The notes: a model not told the origin generated them from the letters alone. Shown: positions 1 through 10,160, numbered from the stretch's first letter. The stretch: DNA of 64,000 nucleotides from Leptodontidium sp. MPI-SDFR-AT-0119 (GCA_020726505.1 JAHLEZ010000009.1:2294001-2358000), one strand, 5' to 3'. Numbers and translations: made by a program.

Positions 1-3000
1 TGGGAGGTGGCTAGCTTTGCCAGTTCGTCAGCTTTGTCGTTGCCGTTGATGTCTGCATGGCCTGGAACCCATTTCAGGTTGATTTTTGCGCCTTTTGCTG
101 TCGCTTGTTTTGCTGCGCTAATAGCTCTGATTTGGCAGCTCTGGCCGGGGTTGTCGGACGGTGTTTTGAGCCGCCAGAGGCCGGCTTGGTTGTCTGAGTA
201 TATGTTGAAAGTGAGGCCTGGTTTGGCAGTTCTGTTTGCGTATTCAACGGCTTGCGTGACGCCTTCGAGCTCTCCGTTGTAAACCAGTTGATCTTTGCCT
301 AGGTTGTGGGTTTTTTGATGTTGAATAAGTGTAGAAGGAGGTACGAGTACGACCAGTCCGACACCTATTCCAGTAGTTGTTCTCTCGGTAGTCTGTGAAG
401 CGTCGGTATATACAAATATATCCTTTGCGGGGTTGTTCAGGGTACGTTCCTCATGTACTTTGGCCTCTTCTTCCTTTGGGAGCTTGCTGATCTCTACGTT
501 AAAGTAGGTTTGCCGCTTCCACGGAGGGAAGTGATGGTGGGAGAGTTTTTCCAAAGAGTTATTGTCGTACAGGTGCCGTATGGAATCATAGATGCGCTTA
601 AGTTGTAAGGGCGCTTTTGTTTTCTCTCTAGGAGGGGGCTCTACCGGCGCTACAATCGCTTGTGTAGCTTTGTTGATTGGGTGGTCAGGTGACAGTTTGA
701 GCATACGAAAGGCGTACATTCTGTTGCTATGGTTTAAGCGGATTTTGGGAGGTGGGGTAGCTGCTTCTACTTCCATTGGTAGTATTGGTGCTGTACGAAA
801 CACTCCTAGGATTTTCCTGATCGCCATGTTCTGCAGGCTTTGTAAGAGCTTGATGAATTGTTGTTGACCTCTCCACCAGATCACGGATCCGTAGTCTGCA
901 ATACTCGTAACGCATGCTGTATATAGTTGTCTCAGAGCGAAGGGAGTTAGGCCTTTGCCTATGTTAGCTAGTCTGGCCATCCTGTGGAATGCTCCTCTGG
1001 CTTTTGCTACTTTTGTTGCTACGTGGTGTTTAAAGGAGAGCGACGGGTCGAAGTATATGCCTAGCCATTTAACAGAGCTTTTGGGCATGATTGTCTCATT
1101 GTTTGGGAGCTTAATGGAAGCTGAGAGGGCGTCATGTGATGTGTTCCAGTGCAAGAGCTCTGTTTTTGCGAGGTCGAATGCGATTTGGTTGTGTTCAGCA
1201 AGTTGGAAGATCTTCCTTGCTTCTTGTTCTAGTCGCCTGACGTTCTTTTTGATTGATGGAGAGGCTGTAGTGATTGAGACGTCGTCTACGTACGAGATCC
1301 ACGTGACGCCTGTGGATTTGAATAAGTCTCTGATATAGATCAAGAATAGGATTGGAGAGACAGGGCTTCCTTGCGGGACCCCTGATTTAATGGCCGCGAA
1401 GCTTTGGATTTGTCCGTCAAAGGCTAGTCTCAGTTGTCTGTCGATTAAGAAAGATGCAATCCAGGCGATTATGTAGAGAGGGAAGTCTAGCTCTTGTAAG
1501 ATGCGGTATAGTCTGTGTCTTGCCACGTGGTCGTATGCCCCCTTTACGTCCATGAAGAGAGTAGACGACTTCCACCCTGTCTTTTTGTTCCGTTCGACCT
1601 CGTTGGTCAACAAGAGAGCAGCGTCGATTGCTGATTTTTTGAGTCTTCCACCCATTTGAGACTTGTGTAAGAGGTTCGTTGTTTCTGCCCAATAGCTCAG
1701 TCTGTGCGCTATGATTCGTTCGGCTACTTTTCCAAGGCAGTTAAGTAGCGTTATGATTCGGTATGATTTGGGAATTGCGTAGTCCTCTTTGTTTGGCTTC
1801 TGGAGGATAGCTCCGGTTGCTTGTTTCCAGCTCTTTGGATGGTATCCGAGGTTAATAAGGACAGAGTATACGTTATAGAATGTGTCTGGGATAGCTTCGT
1901 AGGCGTGTGTGATAATATCCTGGGTAATGCCGTCCGGTCCTGGTGATTTGGATTTGACTTTAGCTGAACATACAGTCTTGAGCTCTTCTACAGTAAGTCT
2001 TGGCCATTCCCATCTCGTGCCGTTTCCTGTGTAGTTCTCCCATTCCGGTTCTTCTGCGTCCGGTGGTAGAGGAAACAGGGCTTGCTTAAAGGCGTCGCAT
2101 TTGCCTTGGAATGTGGTTTGTAGTTGATTTTGTCTGTTTTTGATGTGTGGAATACGGCGTACAAGGTTTCCCTTGGTGTATTTCATGGCTGTAAAGATGG
2201 AGCGGGGGTCTTCCTTCTCTAGAAATTGGTTCCAGTGGTCTGTTTTGGCTTGCTTAACTGCCGTGAAATATGTGTTTCTAGCTGAGCACCATGCGGCTGT
2301 GGTAGAGTGGTCTTCTGCTGTCACGTGTCTGTGTTTTGCCGACATGTCTTTGCGTAGTTCGGTGAGCTTTGGCGTCCACCACGCTTTTGCATGAGCGCTT
2401 GGCTTGATCAGGGGGATGGCGATTTTGGCGGCTTTGCTTATAGCGTCGGTTAATGCCTCTGCTGTGCTGTCCAAGAGCTCCGTGAGTGTGGTGTTGTCCT
2501 CTCTGACGATTGACCGAGCGTTGCTTATTGTAATAAGGTGTGGGCCGAAATCTGGGTTGTGGAGGTCTCTTGTTTGAGTTGTGATATATATGAGTTCTCT
2601 CTGAAAGAGCTCCCAATCCGCCTTTTTGATGTTATACCTAGCCTGTAAGGCAGGGTTTCCTACTGTGTCGTCGTCCTTGGCAGTGATGTTGATTTGGAGA
2701 CCAATATGGTCAGAGGCAAGCTCGGCGTTGAGTTTGAAGTTATCGCATCTCTCAGAGACTAATGGAGAGGAGAAGGCTAAGTCTAGTACTGAAGGAGTGA
2801 CGTTTTCTCTGATGAAGGTGATTCTCCCAGGCTTATTTAGCAAGCTTAAGTTGTTCCCTTCTAGCCATTCCACGAGGTCTTCAGCTTCTTTGCTAGGGTT
2901 TCCGATGAGTGGGTTCCACCATGGGTGGTGTGTGTTGAAGTCTCCTGCTAAGATTGTGTGTGGGTGTAATTGGCGGTTCTTGAGGCATCTCTGGAAGGTG

Positions 3001-3389
3001 CGTTGATTTGATTCTCCTTGGTCTCTTTGGTTGTATATGTTGATGATTTGGAGTTTGTTAGAGCCTTCTGTCACGTCTAATACTTGAATGTCTGTGTCAT
3101 TAGGCGAGTCGGTGGCAAGGTTGACGGAAGGAGAAAACGTTTTGGAGACGTATGTCAACGTTCTTGGGCGATGGTTGGTATCGTAGTTTGGGAGGATTTG
3201 CGTGTAGCCTGGGTGGCCGGTAGAGCTGAGGTTCGTCCATTCGTTTCTGACTCTCTCTCTGCCGAACCATGGCTCTTGAATCAAGATTATGTCTGCTTTG
3301 CACTCTACAGCTATCTGTAGCGCGTTCTCTGTAGGTTTGTTGTTGATGTTGCAGTTGATAGATATAATCTTGACAGCGGTGTCTATCAT
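1..3389 (-). CDS. LINE ORF2: endonuclease, reverse transcriptase, RNase H (partial at window edge)
   Basis: Makes and integrates cDNA of the element. I read the frame codon by codon from 3389 to the window edge, about 1129 codons, and found no stop. Residues 1-230 are an endonuclease/exonuclease/phosphatase-like domain (start MIDTAVKIISINCNINN, then IILIQEPWFG and LAGDFNTHHPWWN). The reverse transcriptase follows with SPGPDGITQDI, MDVKGAYDHV, GVPQGSPVSP and the catalytic YVDD at about 1284-1295. The RNase H domain near 30-290 has YSDNQAGLWRL and WVPGHADINGNDKADELA. The start was chosen because ORF1 ends TGA overlapping this ATG as ATGA, a layout suited to coupled reinitiation. The C-terminus is cut by the window edge. 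Identification is very secure; activity is inference. Confidence 0.95.
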   Translation of the reverse strand, partial: MIDTAVKIISINCNINNKPTENALQIAVECKADIILIQEPWFGRERVRNEWTNLSSTGHPGYTQILPNYDTNHRPRTLTYVSKTFSPSVNLATDSPNDTDIQVLDVTEGSNKLQIINIYNQRDQGESNQRTFQRCLKNRQLHPHTILAGDFNTHHPWWNPLIGNPSKEAEDLVEWLEGNNLSLLNKPGRITFIRENVTPSVLDLAFSSPLVSERCDNFKLNAELASDHIGLQINITAKDDDTVGNPALQARYNIKKADWELFQRELIYITTQTRDLHNPDFGPHLITISNARSIVREDNTTLTELLDSTAEALTDAISKAAKIAIPLIKPSAHAKAWWTPKLTELRKDMSAKHRHVTAEDHSTTAAWCSARNTYFTAVKQAKTDHWNQFLEKEDPRSIFTAMKYTKGNLVRRIPHIKNRQNQLQTTFQGKCDAFKQALFPLPPDAEEPEWENYTGNGTRWEWPRLTVEELKTVCSAKVKSKSPGPDGITQDIITHAYEAIPDTFYNVYSVLINLGYHPKSWKQATGAILQKPNKEDYAIPKSYRIITLLNCLGKVAERIIAHRLSYWAETTNLLHKSQMGGRLKKSAIDAALLLTNEVERNKKTGWKSSTLFMDVKGAYDHVARHRLYRILQELDFPLYIIAWIASFLIDRQLRLAFDGQIQSFAAIKSGVPQGSPVSPILFLIYIRDLFKSTGVTWISYVDDVSITTASPSIKKNVRRLEQEARKIFQLAEHNQIAFDLAKTELLHWNTSHDALSASIKLPNNETIMPKSSVKWLGIYFDPSLSFKHHVATKVAKARGAFHRMARLANIGKGLTPFALRQLYTACVTSIADYGSVIWWRGQQQFIKLLQSLQNMAIRKILGVFRTAPILPMEVEAATPPPKIRLNHSNRMYAFRMLKLSPDHPINKATQAIVAPVEPPPREKTKAPLQLKRIYDSIRHLYDNNSLEKLSHHHFPPWKRQTYFNVEISKLPKEEEAKVHEERTLNNPAKDIFVYTDASQTTERTTTGIGVGLVVLVPPSTLIQHQKTHNLGKDQLVYNGELEGVTQAVEYANRTAKPGLTFNIYSDNQAGLWRLKTPSDNPGQSCQIRAISAAKQATAKGAKINLKWVPGHADINGNDKADELAKLATS

Positions 3390-4919
3390 GCTTTCTCCGT
3401 AGGGTGAGAGGGGGAGAGTTCGCATCTTTTACTGTCCGCTGAATGGCTGCCTCCGCAGTTAGCGCATTTGAATGTGGTGTGTTGGCATGATTTCCCAGCG
3501 GTTTGGCAGTTCGAGCAGTGGTGCTGCTGTGTTGCATGTTCCTTTGCACATATTCTGCATATTGGGGTTCTTTTGCAGTATTGTTGCAAGTGGCCGAATC
3601 CCCAGCAGTTTGTACATTGTATAAGAGGGGAGGTAGAATGGAGTTTTTCCACCCTAGCGCTGATTCCAGCTATTTGGAGCCTGTTTCGGATTGCTTTCCT
3701 GGCGTCCTCTTCTTTCCGAAAGGAGATTATGACTGAGCCGTGGAGTTGATTGGGGTCCATTCGTTTTTCCCGGGAAGTCAGCCAGTATGGTTCTCCGACG
3801 AGTTCTAGGTCCAATCCTTTGTTGAAGGTTAGGATCTCGTCTTTGATAACCGCCATGCCTCCATCGGTGTTGAATACTCTTAGTGGAATACTATGGGCGA
3901 CTACTTTGTAGTATTGGGTGTCTACCTTTGCGGTTTGGTAAGTGATGAGTTGTCTTAAGAGGTCTTCATGGGCCTGGAGCATTTCTGCTTTGAAGTCGTC
4001 CGTGGTTGTAATAATCAGATTCTTTTGAAGAGACCTAGTGACCGTGCTAACTACGGGTCCTAGATGGGTCCTGGCTTTGATTTCTTGGTTGATTTTGTTG
4101 CGTAGGTCGAGAGAGTCGATTTCGTTAAAGCCTTCAAGTGTAGTTTTAGTCAGAATCAGTCGTTTTCTGCCTTTTGGCTTCTCTTCTCTTCTCTGCGGCT
4201 TGTTGTGGAGTGGGTTTTGGTGTTCTTTGCAGGTGTATGGTGGTTCCACGTGATTCAGGACTGAACATGGAGGACATTAGGCCAGGGCCATTTTGGGGGC
4301 CGTTTAGAGGGGTGTTTCGCGGGGGATTTTGCTGGGCTGTCGGTTTTTCAGCGCTTTTAGCCTTCGTAAGCTTCAGAGCCGTGTTCCCTAGGTAGTTGGC
4401 AGTGTTGATGATGTGTTTTGCCGCTGATTGCACTGGGTTTCCGTCCATATGTTCTTGAAATTGGGAGATCAGGTGTATAATGCTGGTTTTGCTGTCTTCG
4501 TTCTCTTCTCTTCCTAGGGCCCAGCATAACAGTTGTCTAGCTTGTAACAGAGCTTCGTTTACTGTTCTTGGTGCCACGTTCTTGGTGTATTTGGTGCTGC
4601 GTGGGTTGAATTGAGTGTCGTTTGGTCTCTTAGTAGGCTGTATTGGGGGGCGGTGAGCGGAGGCAAAATCCAGATTTGGTGTGGATACTCCCCCTGTAAA
4701 GGGGCTTAGGTTTAGATCTCCTCTGCCGAAGCTGTTGGGGTTGAATTGTGGTTGAATAGTTCTCTGCTGTCTGCTTAAGGTAGGGCTAGAAGGGGCTGGG
4801 TCGTCTGAGTTAGGTAGGAGGCCTCCGTTGCTGTGTGTTGGGGTGTTAGGGATGGAGCTTCCCAATATCACCTGGGTTCCGTCCGGGAGGTCTGTTTGTG
4901 TGTCCATTGAGTCTGACAT
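3386..4919 (-). CDS. LINE ORF1: gag-like RNA-binding protein, one frameshift
   Basis: Nucleic-acid-binding protein of the element. It lies in two overlapping frames: 4919-4146 (257 codons, Ser/Pro/Asn-rich N-terminus starting MSDSMDTQTDLPDG) and 4249-3386. The second half carries three zinc-knuckle-like motifs near its end: CTNCWGFGHLQQYC (CX2CX4HX4C), then CRIC..H..C and CANC..H..C (CX2CX3HX6C). The frames join smoothly if one A is skipped in an AAAA run near 4165, giving AKRQK followed by RLILTK. A single-base indel in a homopolymer is the simplest explanation; a programmed +1 shift cannot be excluded. The stop overlaps the ORF2 start. Without frame restoration the zinc knuckles are not translated. 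Confidence 0.85.
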
Positions 4920-5033
4920 GTTGTGGGAGGTCTTAACAGGTCTCTAGAGATCTGATTGCTGTTTGTGATTGGTCGTATATATGTTTGGGGAGGTGTGATG
5001 GCTTCAGGGCTGGTTTGCAAGATTTTCACGTGA

Positions 5034-5077
5034 GTTGAGTATTTACTAACTCAACCACCAGTTGTCCAAGACAACTG
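5034..5077. other. Two adjacent short hairpins upstream of LINE ORF1
   Basis: GTTGAGT (5034-5040) pairs with ACTCAAC (5049-5055) across an 8-base loop. CAGTTGTC (5059-5066) pairs with GACAACTG (5070-5077) across CAA. They sit between the divergent LINE ORF1 and the ankyrin gene, and may belong to the LINE 5' UTR or to the interrupted host sequence. Function unknown. Confidence 0.5.
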
Positions 5078-5207
5078 GGGACAGTTGCGATTGACTCTGT
5101 GAGCGTCGGTCAATGGTTTGGGTTAACTAATTTGACGAATTTCGAAGAAAAAATTCTCCGCAAAAAGAGATGTTGTACTTGTTGACAAGACTTACTCATC
5201 TAACACG

Positions 5208-6161
5208 ATGTATAGCCAAATATTCCCGAGGGATATGACAGGACTGCATTTAGCAGCGCACTTTGGGCTTGAGGCTATCTTCCAGCCGCTGCTTGCTACA
5301 GACCAGTTTTATGTCGACTCGAAGGACGCCGACGGCCAGACACCGCTGTCGTGGGCTGCTAAGAAGGGGCATGAGGGCGTCGTCAAGCTGCTGCTCGCGA
5401 CAGAGAAGGTTAATATCGACTCGAAGGACAAATACGGTCAGACGCCGCTATCGTGGGCTACTAAGAACGGGCACGAGGGTATCGTTAAGCTACTACTCGC
5501 GACAGAGAAGGTTAATGTCGACTCAAAGGACAAATACCGTGGTCGGACGCCGCTATCGTGGGCTACTGAGAACGGGCACGAGGGTATCGTCAAGCTGCTG
5601 CTCGCGATAGAGAAGGTTAATGTCGAATCGAAGGACACTAGGTACGGCCGGACGCCGCTGTCGTTGGCTGCTGAGAACGGGCATGAGGGTATTGTTAAGC
5701 TGCTACTCGCGACAGAGAAGGTTGATGTCGAATCGAAGGACACTAGGTACGGCCGGACGCCGCTGTGGTGGGCTGCTCAGAACGGGCACGAGGGTATTGT
5801 TAAGCTGCTACTCGCGACAGAGAAGGTTGATGTCGAATTGAAGGACAAATACGGTGGTCAGACGCCGCTGTCGTGGGCTGCTGAGAACGGGCACGAGGGT
5901 ATCGTTAAGCTGCTACTCGCGATAGAGAAGGTTAATATCGACTCGAAGGACAAATACAGTGGTCAAACGCCGCTGTCGTGGGCTGCTGAGAACGGGCACG
6001 AGGGTATCGTTAAGCTGCTACTCGCGACAGAGAAGGTTAATATCGACTCGAAGGACAAATGCGGTCAGACGCCGCTGTGGTTGGCTACTGAGAACGGGCA
6101 CGAGGGTATCGTCAAGCTGCTGCTAACCACGGGCCAGGTCGACGTAATTTCAGATGGATAG
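5208..6161 (+). CDS. Ankyrin-repeat protein, truncated at both ends
   Basis: The 317-residue product is almost wholly ankyrin repeats: a degenerate first repeat (TGLHLAAHFGLEAIFQPLL) then eight near-identical 34-36 residue units with cores such as GQTPLSWAAENGHEGIVKLLL. Ankyrin arrays bind proteins; in fungi they are often the C-terminal sensor part of NACHT-type NLRs. The frame stays open about 17 codons upstream of the ATG and the MYSQIFPRDMTGLHLAA start resembles an internal junction of such proteins, so this is probably the tail of a larger gene cut off near the LINE. The stop TAG at 6159-6161 falls where GQTPLYLA is expected, and the frame continues TPLYLACDSCHIDIVN to TAA at 6210, so it is a premature nonsense codon (CAG to TAG). 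Ankyrin assignment certain; NLR origin inferred. Confidence 0.85.
   Translation: MYSQIFPRDMTGLHLAAHFGLEAIFQPLLATDQFYVDSKDADGQTPLSWAAKKGHEGVVKLLLATEKVNIDSKDKYGQTPLSWATKNGHEGIVKLLLATEKVNVDSKDKYRGRTPLSWATENGHEGIVKLLLAIEKVNVESKDTRYGRTPLSLAAENGHEGIVKLLLATEKVDVESKDTRYGRTPLWWAAQNGHEGIVKLLLATEKVDVELKDKYGGQTPLSWAAENGHEGIVKLLLAIEKVNIDSKDKYSGQTPLSWAAENGHEGIVKLLLATEKVNIDSKDKCGQTPLWLATENGHEGIVKLLLTTGQVDVISDG
5310..6160 (+). repeat. Tandem 102-108 bp coding repeats (ankyrin units)
   Basis: About eight DNA units of 102, 105 or 108 bases recur with few differences, e.g. GAGAACGGGCACGAGGGTAT. Length differences are whole codons (KYG, KYRG, TRYG, KYSG). Near identity at DNA level points to recent unit duplication or gene conversion. 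There is little C-to-T damage inside the array, in contrast with the NLR genes downstream. Confidence 0.85.
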
Positions 6162-6212
6162 ACGCCACTCTACTTGGCCTGTGATAGTTGTCACATTGAC
6201 ATTGTCAATTAA

Positions 6213-6640
6213 TTCATGTTCTTTATATTTTAATATATTTGATAAAGAGGGGCTTGGGGGAGCTGATCTTTATATATTAAAATGGGTTTACGTAACTATA
6301 AAACGTTCTGTGAATATAGAATTTTCTAGTAGATTCGCTTTTTAATCTTTTAGCCACGTAATCTTAATACTGCCAACACAGTTACTACAACTTAGCGTGC
6401 TCTTATATGAACGAGCAATGCGAGTTGCGAGAGGTGAGAGAAGTGTGTTGCCTGCGCAGTTAGCTTGCAGTCTTTACCGGAGGTGCTCAGGTACGTCAGC
6501 GCCAAAAATGGATGAGGTGGTCTGTGCTTACAATTTATTTTGGCGGAAAGGAACGAAGCCGATTTTGTTGAAGGGGGTGTAGAAGCCTAGGGGTTAGTTT
6601 ACCTCAGGCCCTCAGGCCATTATCGAGGACTATTCCTACA
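6213..6640. other. No gene seen; AT-rich spacer
   Basis: After the ankyrin frame ends the sequence is AT-rich, with only short open frames (6154-6345, 6397-6582) that lack recognisable domains. It separates the ankyrin gene from a LINE remnant. Confidence 0.5.
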
Positions 6641-7491
6641 TATAAAGCAACGTCAGGCCCAGCCTTAGATATAGAGCTCTACCTCCTTCCCATTGAGCAG
6701 CAGATCTGGAAGACAAGCGCCGAGACTGTCAGCAGGATTCTCTCCTCGGACGGAATGCCAACCCTGGCAGGCTTCCAACTCCTCAGGACCACGAGGAGCC
6801 GATAGAGAAAGGAACTATACCTAAGCCCCTAGAACACACATACAGGCGTCTTCGTCAGCGCCGCGGAGCGTCGATTGAGGATCAAGAGGTTATCCCACCG
6901 TTCCTGGTACCACCATGGCGGCAAGGGCCGATCGTAAGGATAGCATCATGCGCCGAAACGGCCAGAACCCAACACAAGGAGTTCCTCAAGCACCCCTCGA
7001 ATAGCCTCTTCGTCTACACTGACGACAGCGGAATTAACAACCACGTGGGAGCTGCAGCAGTATCACCCCTAACGAGATGTACAAAACTAGCGTACATGGG
7101 GGACAGTGAAACCTTAACCGTATATGCCGTAGAACTACAAGGCATTAGGTTGGCCCTTCAAATCGCAGACGAAGACGCAGAGAGAGCAAACAAGAAAGAC
7201 AGGCTGATCATCTTCACAAATAACCAAGCAGCTATCCGGACATTTCAGAAGCCAACCGGCAGATCAGGTGCGTACATCGTAGCTGACGCGATACAACTCA
7301 TAGACAAACTCCAAGGAGATCGTGGGATGCGAGTCGAGTTAAGATGGGTGCCAGCCCACACGGGCATCTGGGGAAACGAAGCCGCAGACAGAGCGGCCAA
7401 GAGAGCAGCCAAACAAAATGCAGGAGCTGGCCAGGGACACGAATCGCCGCTCCGGTTAACTCCCAAACACTGCGCGTGCATACGCTGCTAA
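6640..7491 (+). pseudogene. LINE ORF2 remnant (RT C-terminus plus RNase H)
   Basis: The C-terminal part of a second Tad/I-like ORF2, on the plus strand, opposite to the first LINE. From about 6841 the frame is open and includes FVYTDDSGINNHVGAAAV, YAVELQGIRLAL, IFTNNQAAIRTFQ and WVPAHTGIWGNEAADRAAK, the D-E-D RNase H signature. Upstream (6662-6840) the matching protein is in another frame (ELYLLPIEQQIWKT) with stop codons, so it is frameshifted and truncated. It clearly differs from the LINE at 1-4.9 kb (WVPAHTGI against WVPGHADI), so it is another family or an old copy. Confidence 0.85.
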
Positions 7492-7724
7492 CTGTACCAG
7501 TGTTTTTGCAGATCGACCCTCATCAGGATTCTGTTTATGTTCTCCAATGACAAGTACATTGGGCCAGTCGTGCCGCCGTCCGGTAAGGGAGCGTCGGCGG
7601 GGGTGAGGAAAATGCCAAGCTTGCGATCAGCCTCCGAGCCCCTCAACACTTTAAACTGGAATATCTCCCACTGGCAATTGTGCAAGCCGCAAGTTACATC
7701 CAGCAAAGTCTTAGACCGTCCCAC
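7488..7724 (-). CDS. Short ORF of unknown function (doubtful)
   Basis: A 78-codon minus-strand frame reading LRGSEADRKLGIFLTPADAP and GGTTGPMYLSLENIN. Its composition is more protein-like than its shadows, and it abuts the LINE remnant, so it may be the 3' end of a host gene into which the LINE went. No domain recognised; it may not be real. Confidence 0.2.
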   Translation of the reverse strand: MGRSKTLLDVTCGLHNCQWEIFQFKVLRGSEADRKLGIFLTPADAPLPDGGTTGPMYLSLENINRILMRVDLQKHWYS

Positions 7725-7744
7725 AGTACCTTTAATATTATAAA

Positions 7745-8435
7745 GAAAAAGATTCTAATATGGCATTGCGGTTCTTACTGCACGAGTTTAAGAACAAGGC
7801 ACGAATAAATAGCGTTACTAATGTAGCCTTAAAGACATAGATTATTACTTTTAAACAGGTTAAATAATAAGATAGCCGTGTAATAGAATTGCTTTAAATA
7901 ATGTCTTTTTTCGATCGGCAGAATATTCCCGCGTATTTGCTAAAGGGCGCGGGGGAGTCTTAGGGGGGCATTGCTAACGCAATTGGTACTTTAAAAGCGT
8001 TTTCCTTTGTCGTTAGTACCCTAAAGTCGAATAACATTAATAAAAACTTTATAATACATCGCCTAGTTTAAGTCTCCACTAGGTATAAGCTTAGGCTTAG
8101 TAGATATAAAAAGATGGAGCAGAGCAATGCGCTATAAATGCTCTTGTGTCACTTACTAGAGAATTTCCAACCGGCGACGAACACGAAAATAGAAATAAGT
8201 GCGTAGAACTTTATTCTTATCCCAAAGTCGTAATAAGTTTCTAGTTACTACCGATTCAAAAACCGAGCGCATTTGCAAAACTTCTTAGTAATCTTTCTCG
8301 TTATTTACGTAGCTAGGGCAAATATAATTTATCGAAGGGTTATAATTAACGTATAGTAAAAGTCTTATCTTTAAGATTAGGAAATTTTGACGTATAAATA
8401 TTAATAAATATTTATGCTTTAGCGGAAGTATTATT
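7745..8435. other. AT-rich gene-free stretch
   Basis: No open frame or known motif. Composition is strongly AT-rich with many TA steps, as expected for RIP-mutated repeats, but no parent sequence is recognisable. Confidence 0.5.
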
Positions 8436-8439
8436 ATAT

Positions 8440-9480
8440 TAGGGCAAAGACATCAAGGCCGAGCAAATGCACCGCCAGACGCTAGCTAAATCTACAAGAG
8501 AAGGTGCTAGGCCTAAAGCACTTGGATACGCTATTAAGCATAAGAGGCTTAGCAGTGGTACTAAGCTCTCCGGGCAAGTATCTCGAGGCAAAGTAGATGT
8601 AATACAAGACGCTAGAGCTATGTAAGAAGGTGCTAGGCAACGAGCACCTACAGACGCTAAGGAGCATGAATGACTTAGCAGACGTGCTGTTGTATTAGGA
8701 AAAATACGTCGAGGCCTAGGAGAAACAGCGCCAGACGCCAGAATTACGCAAGGAGGTGCTAGGCCACGAGAACCCAGACACACTAACGAGCATGAATGAC
8801 CTGGCAGCGGCAGCGGCGTTGAGCTGGCAGGGCAAGGACGTCGTGGCCGAGCAGATGCACCGCTAGACGCTGGAGCTAAATAATAAGGTGCTAGGCCATG
8901 AGCACCCAGACACGCTAAGGAGCATGAGGTGGGTAGCATTGACACTAAACTCGCAGGGCAAGTGCACCGAGGCCGACCAGATGCACCGCCAGACGCTGGA
9001 GCTACGTAACGAGGTGCTAGGCCACGAGCACCCAAAGATACTCACGAGTATAAACGATGTAGGACTTGTACTTATAACCAAAAGAAGTACGCTGAAGCTG
9101 AGGTCATGTATTGGCGGGGTGATGGAGGGGAGGAAGAAGACGCTGGGACTGGAGCATGCAAATACCCTTACGAGTATAGATAGCATGGGAGACGTACTTT
9201 ACAATCAGAAGAAGTATACTAAAGCTAAGTTTATATACCGGCGGGCGATAAAGGGAAGAGAAAAGACGCTGGGACTAGAGCATACAAACATCCTCACGAG
9301 CATAAATAATGTGGGAGTTGCTCTTAACCGTTAGTACAAGTACGCAAAAGCCGAGGTGATGTTCCGGCGAGCGATAGAGGGGAGGGAGAAGACGTTGTAA
9401 CCGGAGTATGCAAATACCCTCACGAGTATTAAGTTCTGGAAGTGGTGTTTAATTAGTAAAAGTTTAAAGAAGTAGTAATA
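8440..9480 (+). pseudogene. Kinesin-light-chain-type TPR repeats of an NLR-like gene, decayed
   Basis: A tandem 42-residue (126 bp) repeat with consensus like LGHEHPDTLRSM...QGK..EA..MHRQTLELRNEV, the TPR type found at the C-terminus of fungal NB-ARC and patatin NLR-like proteins. About eight units are visible. The longest intact piece is 8888-9334 (148 codons) and holds LRNEVLGHEHPKILTSIND and LGLEHANTLTSIDSMGDVL. Stops and frame breaks occur in most other units (for example TAG and TAA near 8695, 8865 and 9332). No NB-ARC or effector domain is visible upstream, where the DNA is AT-rich. Repeat type is certain; membership in an NLR is inferred. Confidence 0.8.
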
Positions 9481-10160
9481 AAAGTATAAAGGGGTAGTGA
9501 AAAAGCATAGACAAGGAAGCACCTAAATCATATTCCCTTACAAATCCTGCGATAATTACGGAGAAGTCGACGCCGATTATGATTAAGAAGTTTGTGATAT
9601 TATAAGTAAGATATTAATAGCAAGCTTTATCACATATACACGACTCCTAATACTACTCGGGCTTATGAGTAAACGAGGACCGGGTTAAAAGTAAACTAAG
9701 TTGTTTTAGTCGTAAGCGCACCCTCTAAGATTATTTCTAGGTTACAAACATCGCGATTATAATATAAATTTGATTTTTTAATAAATCTTAGGATAAGGCA
9801 ACTTAATATAAGATTCCCGGAGCTTTACTCGTTATCACTCTAGGTTGCATATGCTTCGACCTCTAAAAATGAGTCCGCGGTATTTCGGGAAGGCAGCCTA
9901 ATAAGTTGTTTCGGCCCAAACACAGTTCGGATACGGATTTTTAACTGGTAATGTTAGGCGACTACGGCAAGGCAGAACCTATGAATGCATTGGCTAGAAG
10001 CATGGAATATAAATAAGCTCCTCTATAGCCTTTCTTTCCACAGCCTATTTAATCCCGGATCTTTCTCTGGGTGTATGCCTTTCCTCTCCTTTTCAAATCC
10101 TAACCTATCAAGGACATACGTCATTTGCTACTAGTGCCGTACCTCCATCGATACGCGCTG
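9481..10160. other. Gene-free, AT-rich; possible upstream region of the PNP-NACHT gene
   Basis: No supported coding region. The last 150 bases before 10169 are less AT-rich, with pyrimidine-rich stretches (TTTCCTCTCCTTTTC near 10080) of the kind common in fungal promoters. Confidence 0.4.

Larger units (their letters stand above)
1..4990 (-). mobile_element. Tad/I-like LINE (non-LTR retrotransposon), 5' part
   Basis: A non-LTR retrotransposon lies on the minus strand with two ORFs: ORF1 (gag-like, 4919-3386) and ORF2 (endonuclease-RT-RNase H, from 3389 off the left edge). Domain order and an RNase H at the C-terminus fit the Tad1/I group known in ascomycetes. The 5' end is not sharply defined; about 70-270 bases upstream of ORF1 could be 5' UTR. 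The 3' end, tail and target-site duplication are outside the window. Unlike the other repeats here, ORF2 shows no stop codons, so this is a young copy. Confidence 0.9.

Noticed and set aside
3100..3549. 149-codon minus ORF over the LINE ORF1/ORF2 junction
   Set aside because: It is a shadow frame of the endonuclease and zinc-knuckle coding regions.
5263..5841. Arg-rich and Ser-rich ORFs overlapping the ankyrin array on both strands
   Set aside because: Repeat-driven shadows: the 102-108 bp units keep alternative frames open. Only the ankyrin frame encodes a known fold.
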